This document shows, piece by piece, positions 26,125 to 37,749 of a DNA stretch of 64,000 nucleotides (its first letter is position 1; each line of letters opens with the position of its first letter). The DNA comes from Linum tenue (Eukaryota > Streptophyta > Magnoliopsida > Malpighiales > Linaceae), in the NCBI GenBank assembly GCA_946122785.1, contig CAMGYJ010000006.1:64853676-64917675 (forward strand), in the 5' to 3' direction. Below the pieces are notes generated by a model that had not been told where the DNA came from, ran no database searches, and was given only the letters and a program-made list of their open reading frames with translations. A program made the translations under genes and the position numbers.

Positions 26125-29100
26125 TTATATAACTCCAAGTATCTTCTGTGTCTTCAACTGGAACTCATTCTGGCTGCTAGCAAAGATGGTAACTTCCTGC
26201 TTTATCTTCCTCACAATTTGAGCTTGCATCTGCACCCCTCGCTCTCCATGAACTCTAGCACAACGCTCTTTCCAAATCATACTTATACCCATGACCCACA
26301 ACACTCGCCCCACTACTGCTGCATCAGTAGGGAGGCTCCAGACATGCTCAGCCCATTGAAGTTGTGCTGCCCAGTCTGCAAAGTCAGGGAAACATCACAC
26401 CCCCTGCAATAACATTCTTAGCACAGCCCTACTAAAAGAACACTCATTAAACAGGTGACCATGAGTTTCTATCCCCCCAGGGCAAAGTACACAAGCAACA
26501 TCACATTGAACACCCCAGCTCCTTAACTGACTTTTTGTTCGCACTCTTTCTAAGATTATCAACCAGAGTAAAACACAGTACTTAGGGAAAATCGGCTTCG
26601 CCCATACAACTTTGTACCATGAAACAGGTAGTCCAAGGACCCTGATGGAATCCCAGACCTTCTTAACTGAGTACCTAATAAGCACCACACCATCCCAGGC
26701 CAATGAATCCCCTGCTCCAGTTAGATGTTGCTGAGCCAACCCCCTGCACTTCAGTATCTTCCTCAAAACCCAGGTGCTAATGTACTGGGAGATATAGACC
26801 AAATACTTCTATCCTTCACCCTGTATTTCTTCATCCAAGCCACCCAAAGAGAGCCGATTCAGCCAAGAGATTCCACAAATGTCTGATCACACATGCTTTA
26901 TTCCATGTTTTAAAATCACGTATCCCCAATCCACCCTCTTGCCTTAACAAAGCAACTTTAGACCAAGAAACAGGAGCCTTCTTTCTCTTAATACCATCAA
27001 CTCCCACAAGAATTTGTTACAAGCAGCTTCAATCATTCGGAGGACCTTCAAGGGCAGCAAAAAAATTGACATCCAGTATTGAAACACACTGGTAATGACT
27101 GAATCTATTAACTGCAGCTTCCCTGCATAACTCAGGGTTCTGGCTTGCCAGGTCTGGATCCTCTTAGTAATTTTATCAACAACACAGTCACTATCAACAG
27201 ATGTCAGTTTGCCAGAAAGGAGTGGCACACCCAAGTATCTGATAGGTAAATCACCTAAAGGGAACCCAAACTGATCAAATAATATTTGCTTTTCTTCCTG
27301 AGACAACCCAGCACAAAACAGTTGACACTTTTGAGATTTCACTTCAAAACAGACATGGAATAAAACTATGTAAGCAAAAGTTGTATCCCAGATAATGCCT
27401 CTGGTGACCCATTAGAGAAAACTAACAAATCATCCGCAAAGCAGAGATGTGTTATTTCCAGACTCTTACACCGAGGGTGAAATGGTATTTGGGCACTTCT
27501 AACAGCTCTAACCAGTAAACAAGAAAAAACTTACATCGCAATCGTGAAGAGATAGGGGGAGAGAGGGTCCCCCTGTCTCAAGCCTTGGCCGTAGGGAAGT
27601 AACGACATAATCCCCCATTAAACGAAATACAGAGCATAGGGGATTGAACACAAGACTCAACAAGCTTAACAAACTGATCTGGCATTCCCATAACCCTCAT
27701 TACTTTAAACAGAAACAACCAATCCACCGAGTCAAAAGCCTTCATTAGGTCAATTTTAAGTGCACACCTAGGAGAATATGACCCCTATGATAATCCTTTA
27801 CAAGCTCAGTTGTCATTAATATGTTATCACTAATGACCTGCCTTTTACAAAAGCAGACTGACTTCTGCTAATAAGTAATGGCAAGACCAAGGACAACCTA
27901 TTTGATAAGATCTTTGAAATGCCCTTATAGATCACATTGCAACAAGATATAGGCCTAAAATCTTTCATTTTTTCAACTACCTGAAGCTTGGGAATAAGCG
28001 AGATAACAGTAGAATTTACCTGTCTTGGCATAACTCCAGTTCTAAAAAACTCCAGCACTACATTCTCCACCTCAGGCCCCACTGTTTCCTAATCCAGTTT
28101 GAAAAATTCAACTATGTACCCATTTGGACCAGGTGCTTTATCATTACCCATCCCACATAAGACTTTTTTAATTTCTGCCCTAGTAACTGAAGCAGTCAGC
28201 AAAGCAACATCATCATTCGCGAGCTTCAGGCTTAATAGATCCTAAAAAAACACACTAGGCAACTGCTGAACAAAAGTATCTACACTGCCCAGCAGCCCCT
28301 TGTAAAAATCAACAGCAACCTGACTCATTCTCTTCATATCACTCACTACTTCCGCATCCTCTGTAATCAACTTCTGAATAGTCAATTTATGATTCCTAGT
28401 CTTTACCATACCATGGAAAAACCAGTATTAGCATCTCCTTTAGTTATCCACTGAACTCTTGACTTTTGCTTGTAGAAAGATTCTTCAGCACTCTGGAGGT
28501 CCCTACACTTCCTTTCCTGTTCCAATACAGCCTGCATAATAGCTTCAGATGGATCAGAAAGCATATCACTCTGCAACTCCTCCAATACCACTTCTGCTTC
28601 CCTTGTTCGAACAGACAGATTAGAGTAGACAGTCATATTCAAGCTCTTAAGCCGACGCTTAAGCTCATCCAGTTTCCTATATAGGATGTAATATGGCTCT
28701 CCAGTAACCTCTAGCTGCCATGCCTCCTTCAATAACTCTTCAAATTGAGGGTATTGTCTCCAAAATAGAAAGAACTTGAAGGGTTTTGGCAATGAAGTAA
28801 CCTTAGAATCAGTCTGTACAAGTAGTTCACAGTGATCTGACACCCCTGGGGCAAGGGTCTGCACTAAACTATTCGGAAAACTATCCAGCCACTTCTCAGT
28901 AACCAAGACCCTGTCAATCCTCCTTGCAATAGGATTGCTAGCTTGTTTGTTCCACCAAGTATACCACGATCCCAGAGTCCTATGATCTGTAAGCTTCATA
29001 TCCTGTATCCAACCCCGAAAATCCTCCATACTCTGATTGAAACCAGACCTGTTCGAGGCTTCACTATCCTCCACAATAGCATTGAAATCTCCCATCCAAA

Positions 29101-29495
29101 CTCCAGGCTCACTTGTTAACCTCAATTGCCTCAGCTCATCATACAACTTTGCCCTATCCTGCACTTTATTCGGGCTATAAACTCCAGTTGCAAGACAAGA
29201 TTCAGTGCCAGACTTGATACGAACACTAATGTAATGCTCACCCATTCCCACTTCACTAACAGCCAAATGAGATTTTCAGAACAACCAAACACGACCAGAA
29301 GATGAATACTTATAATTATCTAAATGCTTCCAACCACTAAAAGTCTTATTCCTTATATCTGTCGCATTATGCTTTAGTACTCGTGTTTCTAAAATAGCAA
29401 AAAACTCTACCTGCAACTTCAAAACCTGTTTTTTTCACATATCTATGTTTCTCAGGGGCATTGAACCCCCTGAGATTCCAGCAGAGAAACTTCAT
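26125..29495 (-). pseudogene. L1 ORF2: endonuclease and reverse transcriptase (broken)
   Basis: The minus strand starts MKFLCWNLRGFNAPEK at 29495 (apurinic endonuclease start), breaks frame within 40 codons, then reads GVWMGDFNAIVEDSEAS, ARRIDRVLVT and APGVSDHCELLV (29266-28403). RT follows in pieces: FRPISCCNVIYKGISKIL and SQSAFVKGR (28082-27816), the catalytic FADDLLVF (about 27425-27445), then LPIRYLGVPLLSGKL (27342-26944), and the zinc-finger-like zf-RVT domain (26802-26395). It ends near 26125 without an RNase H domain. Several frameshifts and stops separate these parts, so it is inactive. Confidence 0.88.
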
Positions 29496-30584
29496 TTCTT
29501 CCTTCTGTTCTTCCACCCTTCTTTGGAGAGGCAGGAATCACAAGGTCTATACTCTTGGGATTTAACGGCACACGAGAACTGGCCACCGAGGCTGGAATTC
29601 TCACACTACCACTTTGATCACGGCCAGAAACATTCTTCCCCTTTCTCACCACCAGCTGAAACCCATCTTCATCTATCAAACCCTCCCTCTGGGGAGTAGA
29701 AGAGCTGGCAGCAACAGCATCCCCCACTACCCCTTGATTCTCCAATGCATTAGGACTCTCAATACCAGAACCCACTTCCTCAGACTGCACTTTCTTCTCA
29801 TCCTCTGCTGCCTTACCCTTATCAACAGAGTCATCCTTAACCACAACTGTCTCCTCAACCACCACCAACTGCCTTTCATCAGACTTCCCACATTCTAGGC
29901 CCTTACCAATAACATGCCCAAACTCTGCACACTGCTCACAACGAGGTGGAAGGCTGAGATACTGAACAAGTAACCGCATCCTCTCCTCCCCCTCTGGACG
30001 AATTCTGTTGGAAAAAGTGAACCAGCAGACATCTCAATGCACATCTTAGCCGTCCCCATCTGAGCTCCAAGCTTGGTTGCCTGGTCCATCCACAACGGTG
30101 TACCCAGCAAGCTCGCAACTCTATTCAAACCTTCCGCCGTCATGTACTCCAACGGTAACTCCCGAACTCGCACCCAAATCGGCAATCTCGAACAATCCAA
30201 CTTAACTGATTGAATCCCCTGTACCCATTTGCGAAAAAACAAGGGCACATTCTCACAGTGCCACGGACCATTCTCAAACACCCACCTACTCGATTCTTCA
30301 CTTTCAAATTGGAACAGAAACATGTTAGACCCAAACCCTGAAACAAACACACGTCCATCTCGTCCCCAATACCGCTGAGCCCATCGTCGAATCACCACAA
30401 TCGGGGGCGTTGCTGTGAGGAACTGACCTACCAGCGGATTTCTCCATCTGACTTCACCTTCTTCTCGAACCGCCCGAGGAATAACAAGCTCCCCATCCAC
30501 CAGAGTCGGCGCAACGTAGCAGAGCCGGTTACCCTCACCCACACCAAAGAGATGAGCCCAATTGAGAGGCTCCGGCGAGGCCAT
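29452..30584 (-). pseudogene. L1 ORF1: DUF4283/zinc-knuckle RNA-binding protein (frameshifted)
   Basis: The minus strand starts MASPEPLNWAHLFGVGEG at 30584. It contains the DUF4283-type core (FLFQFESEESSRWVFENGPW, SRLPIWVRVRELPLEY) and, after a one-base frame change near 30000, a zinc-knuckle-like CEQCAEFGHVIGKGLEC. It ends at 29452, overlapping the start of ORF2 by 44 bases in another frame. ORF1 proteins of plant L1 elements bind element RNA. The frame change makes it non-functional. Confidence 0.85.
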
Positions 30585-30688
30585 GCCGCCGCCTCCGCGA
30601 AAACCCGATCTAGGTCAGGAGGAGTGAGAAAGAAGAGAGAAGGGAGAGCGTTTTTAGATTACAATTGTGCATCCCAAAACATAATCAT

Positions 30689-31961
30689 TTTGAATTTGAA
30701 TATTGGTGTTATTTCTTAGATAAAGTACAATTGTTTATACGTTGACGTTATCTGTTAGATTAAGTTTATATTTGGATGTTGAAGGGGAAAATTATTGTTT
30801 TGTGGTTCAGTGGTTAGCCGTTATAGAATCATTGGTTAACCGTTCACGCGCTATAATATAAAAGACATATATAAATTATAATACACTAGTTTATTAATGA
30901 ATTTATCACTAGCCATAAGCAATTTCAAATTCATATCATCCATCATAAAAAATTCTAACAAATAATTCAAACTATCTCACAAAAACAATCATAATATTTT
31001 TCCAAATAAATCCAAGTTGGTATTTAGAGTGAAAATTCACAGTGGACCACGTGAAGCTGGCGAGGTTGAAAAACAAAAATGGAGCATAAATAAAAATAAT
31101 AATTAAGGTTTGATTATCTTAGTCTATGTTAAATTATTATTTTTAGGTTCAAATAGTGGTCTAGTCAAATCAGGATGGTTCATCTTTTTTTATTTATAAT
31201 TGATGGTTCCTCTGGTTTCATGTTGAATCGTCAAAAACTATTTGGTCATCCCTAGCCGTGCTATCAAATAAACTAAACCGATATTGTAACTGGTTTGGTG
31301 GTTCTACATATTCGGGTGCTGATCTGAATTGATTCTTAGAGCACTAGGAGAGTGAAAGAGGATGTTGGTTTAGCATAACCATAAAAAAAATGTCAAAAAA
31401 GAGTTTGAAAAGATAAGTGTAAAAACACTTTATTAGCCAAATCTTTTCAAACTTTTCATTATTAGCTAAATCTTTTGAAATACAAAATATTAGCCAAATT
31501 TTTTATAACATCAAAATATTAGTAAGTTGTCTGTAACTTCTTTAGTTAAAATACTAAAATTTTGGAATGTCGACTACTTAACCATCACGTGTCTCTTCCA
31601 AGTTAGTATCATGCTGCCCAGTCAATATTACTAACAAAACTGCGAACAAAAACTTAACATTTTACTAACATTTTATATTTTGATTAATAATTTGAAAAAA
31701 TAGGAAAATTTAATTAATAAATTATATTTACCTTTAATTATATAAAAATTATCATACCTTCATTTTTAAAATCTAACAAGCAAAAGAACAATTTGTCCTC
31801 ATTCCTCCCCTCCATTCAATTATGAGTTTTTAGTTTTTGGTAAGGTGATTAAAATTTTGAGTTCCAAAGTCCAAACCATAGAATATTTTGATTTTATAAT
31901 TGTAAACATAATATTTTTTTCAAAAACCATAAGAAAAAGATATAATATTTCAATTTTACTT
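30689..31961. other. Intergenic, AT-rich, no gene seen
   Basis: Low-complexity AT-rich DNA with diverged short repeats (TTAGCCAAATCTTTT motifs near 31420-31510). No supported coding frame. Confidence 0.5.
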
Positions 31962-31974
31962 TATATATATATAA
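31962..31974 (+). promoter_or_regulatory. Probable TATA box of the PP2C gene
   Basis: TATATATATATAA followed about 25 bases later by a long CT-rich leader, a common plant core-promoter layout. It would give a 5' UTR of more than 500 bases before the ATG at 32554. Confidence 0.5.
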
Positions 31975-32318
31975 ACTTCCAACAATCTCCATCTCTCTTC
32001 CCATTTTTTTGTTTGTTTGTTTTCTTCCTTCTTTCTTTCTTCCTCTTCTTCCTCCTTCCCCGTGTTTCTTTCTCTCTCTGCATCATCGATCATTTCCCCG
32101 CTTTCCCTTTCCTCCTTTCTCTTCCCTTCCCTTCCCACTGTTAAAATCACAAATCTTTTCTTCCCCTCGAACCAACCCTTTTGATTCTTTCCTCCACCCT
32201 TTCTCTCTCCCAGACGTCTCTCTCTCTCTCAGAATCATCTGACACACAAATCAGAGGAAAAAGAAAAAACGGAAGCCGCCATAGCCAAAACCTCCATCAC
32301 CGCCTCTGCAACAACATC

Positions 32319-32354
32319 AAGAAGAAGAAGAAGAAGAAGAAGAAGAAGAAGAAA
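32319..32354 (+). repeat. AAG microsatellite in the PP2C leader
   Basis: About eleven consecutive AAG units in the presumed 5' UTR, about 200 bases before the start codon. Confidence 0.85.
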
Positions 32355-32553
32355 AGCAGCAGAAGCAAACAAGCTTGCCACCACAATCACAATCATAATC
32401 ATCCTCCTCCTCGGATTCCCCTGATTCCAGAAACCCCCAAATTCTCCTCACCCGCGATTTCTGATTCCTTCCCATCATTTTCGCTTCCATCGTTGGGAAT
32501 CAGAGCGGCAGAAGTTTTGGGTGTCTCTGTTTATGTATGTTCGGGGAGTAAAT

Positions 32554-34497
32554 ATGGCTGCCGGCACAGATTTCTCTCCTCCCTTTGCTCTGCTAGACGG
32601 CGGTGGATACAACAATTCCAGTATTAACAAGGATACCAGTAGAAACCTCTCCCCACCGCCGACGAGAATTCCGACGGCGTCAAGCAAATCCCTAATGGCA
32701 GGCCTCCCCGCCACACCATCCCATCAGCCAGGCTCCTCGCCGCCGCCGATCTGGTAAACTTCCCTCCCTCCATCTCAGCTTACCGGTGGTTGTTTCTGGA
32801 TCTTGTTGTGATAGCCTAATTGATTTGGAATTTCGATCCCCCTTTTCCCTTTTTCTTCTCCAGGCTATGGATGTTGGGATTGTCGTCAATAAGTCGCCGT
32901 CCGATGAGAAGACCGATTTTTCGCCGGTCTTCCGATCAGGGAGTTGCGCCGAGGAAGGTCCCAAGCAGTACATGGAGGATGAGCATGTCTGCATAGATGA
33001 TCTCAACCAACATCTGGGTTCAACCACTGCCAGCTTCTCCTCCATGGGAGCTTTCTACGGGGTTGGTAATAGTTATAGTCATCTCCTTGGATCATCAGAA
33101 AAGTCCCAGTTATGAAATTTCCCGTTGACAGTAGTCAAGTTTTGTACTTTTCACTAGGTGTTTGATGGCCATGGAGGCACGGATGCAGCTCTGTTTGTGA
33201 GGAACAACATATTGAGATACATAGTTGATGACTTCCAGTTTCCTATGTGCGTGGAGAAGGCAATCAAGAGTGCTTTCGTGAGAGCTGATTATGCTTTCGC
33301 AGACGATAGTTCTCTTGATATCTCGTCTGGCACCACGGCTCTCACTGCTCTTATGCTTGGCCGGTAAGTCCATTAGCTGTTCATGTCGAATTCTCTATTG
33401 CTGTTGTCTGATAGTCCTAGTGAAAGATGGTCGAAATGAAGGCAGTTAGAAATGCTGTTTCGGATGCTGGTAGTGAAGCTGAGAGACTTGGTTCGTCACG
33501 TTACCTGTTATGAAAAAGCTATCTTTTTCTATTGAACTATGATTGCCTGTCCTTTCTGATATTCCTAGGATAGTAGGAGTTATGATTAACTTGCTTGGAT
33601 GCTGATCCGTTGATGCCTGTTGTGTCAGTGGTCCGACTATAGAAAAGTTTGATCTAAGTACTTGGATGTCGATCTCCATTCTGATGATTGGCTCTCTCAT
33701 TAAGTTAATGGAGAAAATGAAAAGCTTTCGGTACCTGATAGTTCTGTTTTTCATCAGTTCATAGGATATAAGATGAGTTTGTGATCAAGTGGCGATTCAA
33801 GTACTTGGATGTTGATCTGTCGACTGCTTTTGCATTGATGTTAATAAGCCTGTGGAATCTAGATGTCAATGCAGGACATTGATCATTGCCAATGCTGGGG
33901 ATTCATTAAGCCTTAATCATGAGTCTTGATCATTGCAGGACATTGATCATCGCCAATGCTGGGGATTGTCGAGCAGTGCTGGGTCGACGGGGCAGAGCAA
34001 TCGAGATGTCCAAAGACCACAAACCGAACAGCACTTCTGAAAGGCTAAGAATTGAGAAGCTTGGGGGAGTCATCTATGACGGCTACCTCAATGGCCAGTT
34101 GTCGGTCTCCCGTGCACTAGGCGATTGGCACATGAAGGGTCCCAAGGGGTCTGCATGTCCCCTTAGCCCGGAGCCCGAGTTGCAAGAAACAAACTTATCC
34201 GAGGAAGACGAGTTCTTAATAATGGGGTGTGATGGCCTTTGGGACGTGATGAGCAGCCAGTGTGCAGTGACGATAGTAAGGAAAGAGCTCATGCTCCACA
34301 ACGACCCCGAGAGGTGCTCAAGGGAGTTGGTCAGGGAAGCACTGAAGCGAAACACATGCGATAACTTGACGGTTATAGTTGTTTGCTTCTCCCAGGATCC
34401 ACCGCCTCGGATCGAGATCCCTCAGACAAGAGTTCGCAGGAGCATATCGCTCGAAGGTTTGAACTTGCTCAAGGGCGTGCTTGATGAGAACTCATGA
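32554..34497 (+). CDS. Protein phosphatase 2C (PPM family), exon 1 frame broken
   Basis: Mn2+/Mg2+-dependent Ser/Thr phosphatase. Exons: 32554-32753, 32864-33061, 33158-33363, 33939-34497. Visible PP2C motifs: [79 protein letters not shown] and CDNLTVIVV; the acidic metal ligands are present. The start [17 protein letters not shown] fits homologues, but its frame ends in a stop past exon 1. The frame that joins exon 2 ([21 protein letters not shown]) is offset by one missing base near 32640. The exon sum, 1163, is one short of a multiple of three. An in-frame ATG at 32533 is an alternative start; translation from 32867 (MDVGIVVNK) would avoid the break. A 33-base duplication at the exon 4 acceptor lies at 33871-33903. 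Confidence 0.88.
33871..33967 (+). repeat. Duplicated splice acceptor and exon-4 start in PP2C intron 3
   Basis: A 33-base block (GCAGGACATTGATCATTGCC plus AATGCTGGGGATT) occurs at 33871-33903 and again, with one mismatch, at 33935-33967. The second copy is the true exon start. The first has its own CAG acceptor; splicing there keeps the frame for 18 codons and then meets TGA at 33927-33929. Confidence 0.85.
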
Positions 34498-35328
34498 GCG
34501 ATGGAGGATGGGAATGAATGGCCTTTGTACAGGACGTATTCTTGATGTCCCGCTATCATCGAGAAGAGCCTTGTTCATGTTCCTTGGAAATGCAGAACCT
34601 TATGATGCAAGCTAAAAAATGTTGTACCGATCTGGGAGATGGTTCATTGTTCTGAGTGGCTGAGATGCATGGCTTGCTGGCCTGCTGCCTTAATTTTTGA
34701 TTTATCCATTGTACATAAACATGGAACTCATTTTGTTACATTTTTTACTTCAAATGTTGTACTGTTATTTTGATTACATGATGCTATCACAATTTTTTAG
34801 AGAGTTCATTGAATTAAATGATCATGTCTATTCTTTTCTGATTTTGTATAGATCATTGTTCTCAAAGAATTAGTCCCGATAGTTTTGGTCCATTGGTTTG
34901 GTCCTTAAATCAGTTTTGGATCCCCTTGGCAAAATGTAGAACATATTCACCATTTCAAGTCTGTAGGCTAAATGAATAGGGCCAGAATTCAATGGAACTA
35001 GAAAGTAAAAGACCAATGAAGAATTTATCCAAAAGGACAACCTGTTGAATTCCGTACTGTTGTCATAATTATCCAACTTCATGTTCTCTACTAAGGAAAG
35101 CATTAAGCTCAAGTATGACAAATCATCAGCTGAAACAAATTAGTGGACAAAAGAGAGCCAGGGAAGCCGAATTTCTGTTTCAAGTTACAAACTCTATGGA
35201 TGGTATCTAAGCTTCGCGAACAAGGCAACCATGCCAAGCCAATGTCAGTTTCTTCTGCCAAGTTGCCTTTCTATATCTTTCACGTCTCGAGCTATAGTCC
35301 TTCTGGTGTTAATTGACCCAAAACAAAC
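34498..35328. other. Intergenic between convergent genes, no gene seen
   Basis: It contains the 3' UTR of PP2C (plus) and of the Canopy-like gene (minus). No other structure recognised. Confidence 0.5.
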
Positions 35329-37228
35329 TCAGAGCTCCTCATTTTCGTCGTGACCATCAACATCAGCCTGATGAGAACCACTGCAAATTGAGAGAAACGT
35401 TTTCTTTATAAGAAATTAGCAGTCTGAAGATTCTGTATCTCTTTTTGGATAGTGGGATCACAATCACCAAGCAAAACCAAAGAGTGAAAGAGATAGGCGG
35501 AAAGCAAGAACTTTATTCTTTCTACTTGTGGGAAGAGTCTCATGCTGATGAGATAGCAAAAGAAAAGACCCCAAAACTTAACTCTGCGAAGTGGACAAGG
35601 GGTATAGATTCTTTTAAGGCTGGCTATAAACTCCAGGACTCCACAATTCGAAGGACTCTTCTAAGTAAAGTAATGAGATAGTGTATGCAAAACACAAACT
35701 GACAAGTATTGCGCCTGCCTAAGGTACCATTAACGGAAGAAAGACTATTTGCAACCCACAGCTGTTAAGGTGGGTTTATTGGGTTATGACAGAATGATCT
35801 GGAATTGGAGATTACCTTGATTGGCAGTGCTTGCTTAACTCTTGGCACAGAACCTTGCTCACTCCTCCTGCGGTAACCGATCCTTTCTTGATCAACTCTG
35901 TCAACTGTATCAGTAATAAGCATAAAGTAGCATGAAATGTTTTAAGCAAATTTAAATGACAATTTCGATTAAAAAAATTCGAGACCTAAGAATGTCAAGA
36001 CTTACCTCATCTTCAGTTTGCTCGAGTAACCTGTCCCATTTTTGAAGAACTGGTTAAACTTCCTAAACATGAAACCAAGCATAAACTAGACTAGAGTATA
36101 TAATAAAAGATGTACAGCGTTTCACCTTACCTTCCACAATAAGATGACATCTGTTTTGAATACGCTCGAGCTTCTTGCTTGTCTGAGGAAAAAAATATAG
36201 CACAGGCCATAGAGGTGTTGAGAAAATCATAAAATTGTTGCAGCCAGTGAATGAGCAAGCGATAGAAGGTTGGAATTCAACAAGGCCATCACCATAATAA
36301 AGAAAATTCTTCAGGCTTTCCAAGGTCCTATCATCGTCTGTGTAATATAATTTACTTACTCGTCGTCAAAGTGTCCCAATCATTTACTTTGATCCACTCC
36401 TGTCTGCCTGAATCTATCTGCAAGACCGGATATTACATTAAAAAAAACTTAGCTCACTCATCACAACCTCACTAATGCAGATTCGCAACTGCAGACGAAC
36501 AGAAAGATAAACTATCCACGTGACACATCCAAAATCCAAATCTCACCTTCTCAAGTGTATAACCTTGCATCTTGTCGCAAAGCCCATCCAAAAGCTCAAC
36601 AACTCTCAGCTCACTGACTCTGTTGAAACATAGCACACCATTCTTAAAATTCAACAAGTTTGAATCAAGCAGGGGCATGGATCAACCAAAATCTGACCTT
36701 CTGAGCCTCTATTTCATTTGCTTATCCTTCAGTTCTACAGAGGACATGATTCTGCATTATCTCCTAAACATAATAGTTCTAGATGCATTGTGGGCAATAC
36801 CTGTAATCAATTACCTTTCCTTCACGTTGCCCTTTTGAGTTCAAACGATTCCTCATGTCTAAATGATTCCTGGGCTTTTCCTAAACAAAACGAAGAACCC
36901 CAAAAAAGATTTTCAACATTGAACGCTCTGTAAACACAATAGTCACAGACGCAATTGAGCAGAATCCTTACATTGGACAGCCCAATCTCCAACTCCGCCT
37001 GCGAACAAAGAATCCATTTTTCGCCACCATCGTCAGAATTTGACCGTCGGTAATTTGCTTCGAGTGATCGAAGATCTAAAGCGAGGATTCGGAGAAAAGG
37101 AAATGAAACAGGAATGGAAAATAGAAGGTAGGTACCGCGACGGCATTGCAAGCGGCGCACTTGTCGTGGACGGCGGAAACAGCTGCAAACGTGAGGAGGA
37201 GGATGACGGCCGGAAGCAGCGACGCCAT
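35329..37228 (-). CDS. Canopy/MIR-interacting saposin-like ER protein (At1g42480-like)
   Basis: Small luminal protein of the Canopy (TLR4-regulator/MIR-interacting MSAP) family; animal members are ER folding factors, the plant role is not established. Nine exons on the minus strand: 37228-37136, 36998-36972, 36880-36801, 36619-36547, 36417-36360, 36182-36131, 36030-36006, 35904-35816, 35380-35329; 182 residues with intact phases and GT-AG borders. Parts: signal peptide (MASLLPAVILLLTFAAVSA), then DKCAACNAVA, KPRNHLDMRNRL, SELRVVELLDGLCDKMQGYT, QEWIKVNDWDTL, KQMSSYCGRLLEQTEDE and VLCQELSKHC. The conserved cysteines form the saposin-like fold. The end is DENEEL, which could act as a weak KDEL-like retrieval signal. 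Several exons are very short (25-27 bases) and easily missed by gene finders. Confidence 0.9.
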
Positions 37229-37749
37229 TGACTCCGCCGTCCTTGAAATCTCCGATCAGGCGATCGTTCGTTCCAGTGCCGTCACTTCGGGGCTACAGCT
37301 AAGTGCTAACCACACAGTCTGGACAGTCAAAATGTCACGAGTCTGGTCCTTAACTTTTTCTAAGGAGAAGGCTTTGAATATGGGCCGAAGACTGCCCAGT
37401 CTATTGAGGCAATGGATCGTAGGCCCGACGGGAGACAATTGAAGGAGCAGGTTTGACAAGCTGGGCCTTGAAATTTGTTGTCAAATTAGGGAGCCATGGA
37501 GATGGAGGTGGTGGAGTATTGTGAGTTGTGACTAGGGGTGAGCATCCGGATTGGGTTTGCATTTCGAACCGAACCGTTCAAAACCAAATTTAATGTTATT
37601 CAGATCGGCATTCAAAGGGGAAAAGCTCCTAATTCGGAATTCAGGATCGCATCGACCGAATCGAAATTACGAATATCGAACCGATAAATCGAACAAATAA
37701 ATCCAACCAACTCTCTTGACCCAAACCACTCCCCCTCAACCCTTACATC
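37229..37749. other. Canopy gene promoter and repeat-derived DNA
   Basis: The part near 37229-37480 is the likely promoter and leader of the minus-strand gene. From about 37530 a hAT-like end (TAGGGGTGAGCA) begins a diverged repeat; its partner end was not found. Confidence 0.4.

Larger units (their letters stand above)
20460..30688 (-). mobile_element. L1-type LINE with 13-bp target-site duplication, split by an LTR element
   Basis: The LINE body spans 20473-30675 on the minus strand. AAAACATAATCAT occurs at 20460-20472 and again at 30676-30688, just outside the body: a 13-base target-site duplication. Next to the left copy is GTTTTTTT, the reverse complement of a short poly(A) tail, so the 3' end is on the left. 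The 5' end starts GGGATGCACAATTG on the minus strand, followed by ORF1 and ORF2. The 3' UTR is interrupted at 20513-26020 by the LTR retrotransposon; without it the LINE is about 4.7 kb. Frameshifts in both ORFs show it is dead. Confidence 0.88.

Noticed and set aside
30803..30850. TGGTTCAGTGGTTAG resembles a tRNA/SINE A-box
   Set aside because: No B-box (GGTTCGANTCC-like) at the right distance and no cloverleaf can be drawn, so neither a tRNA gene nor a SINE is supported.
35445..35681. 78-codon plus-strand frame downstream of the Canopy gene
   Set aside because: Lies in intron 8 and exon-free sequence of the minus-strand gene; no domain or codon bias.
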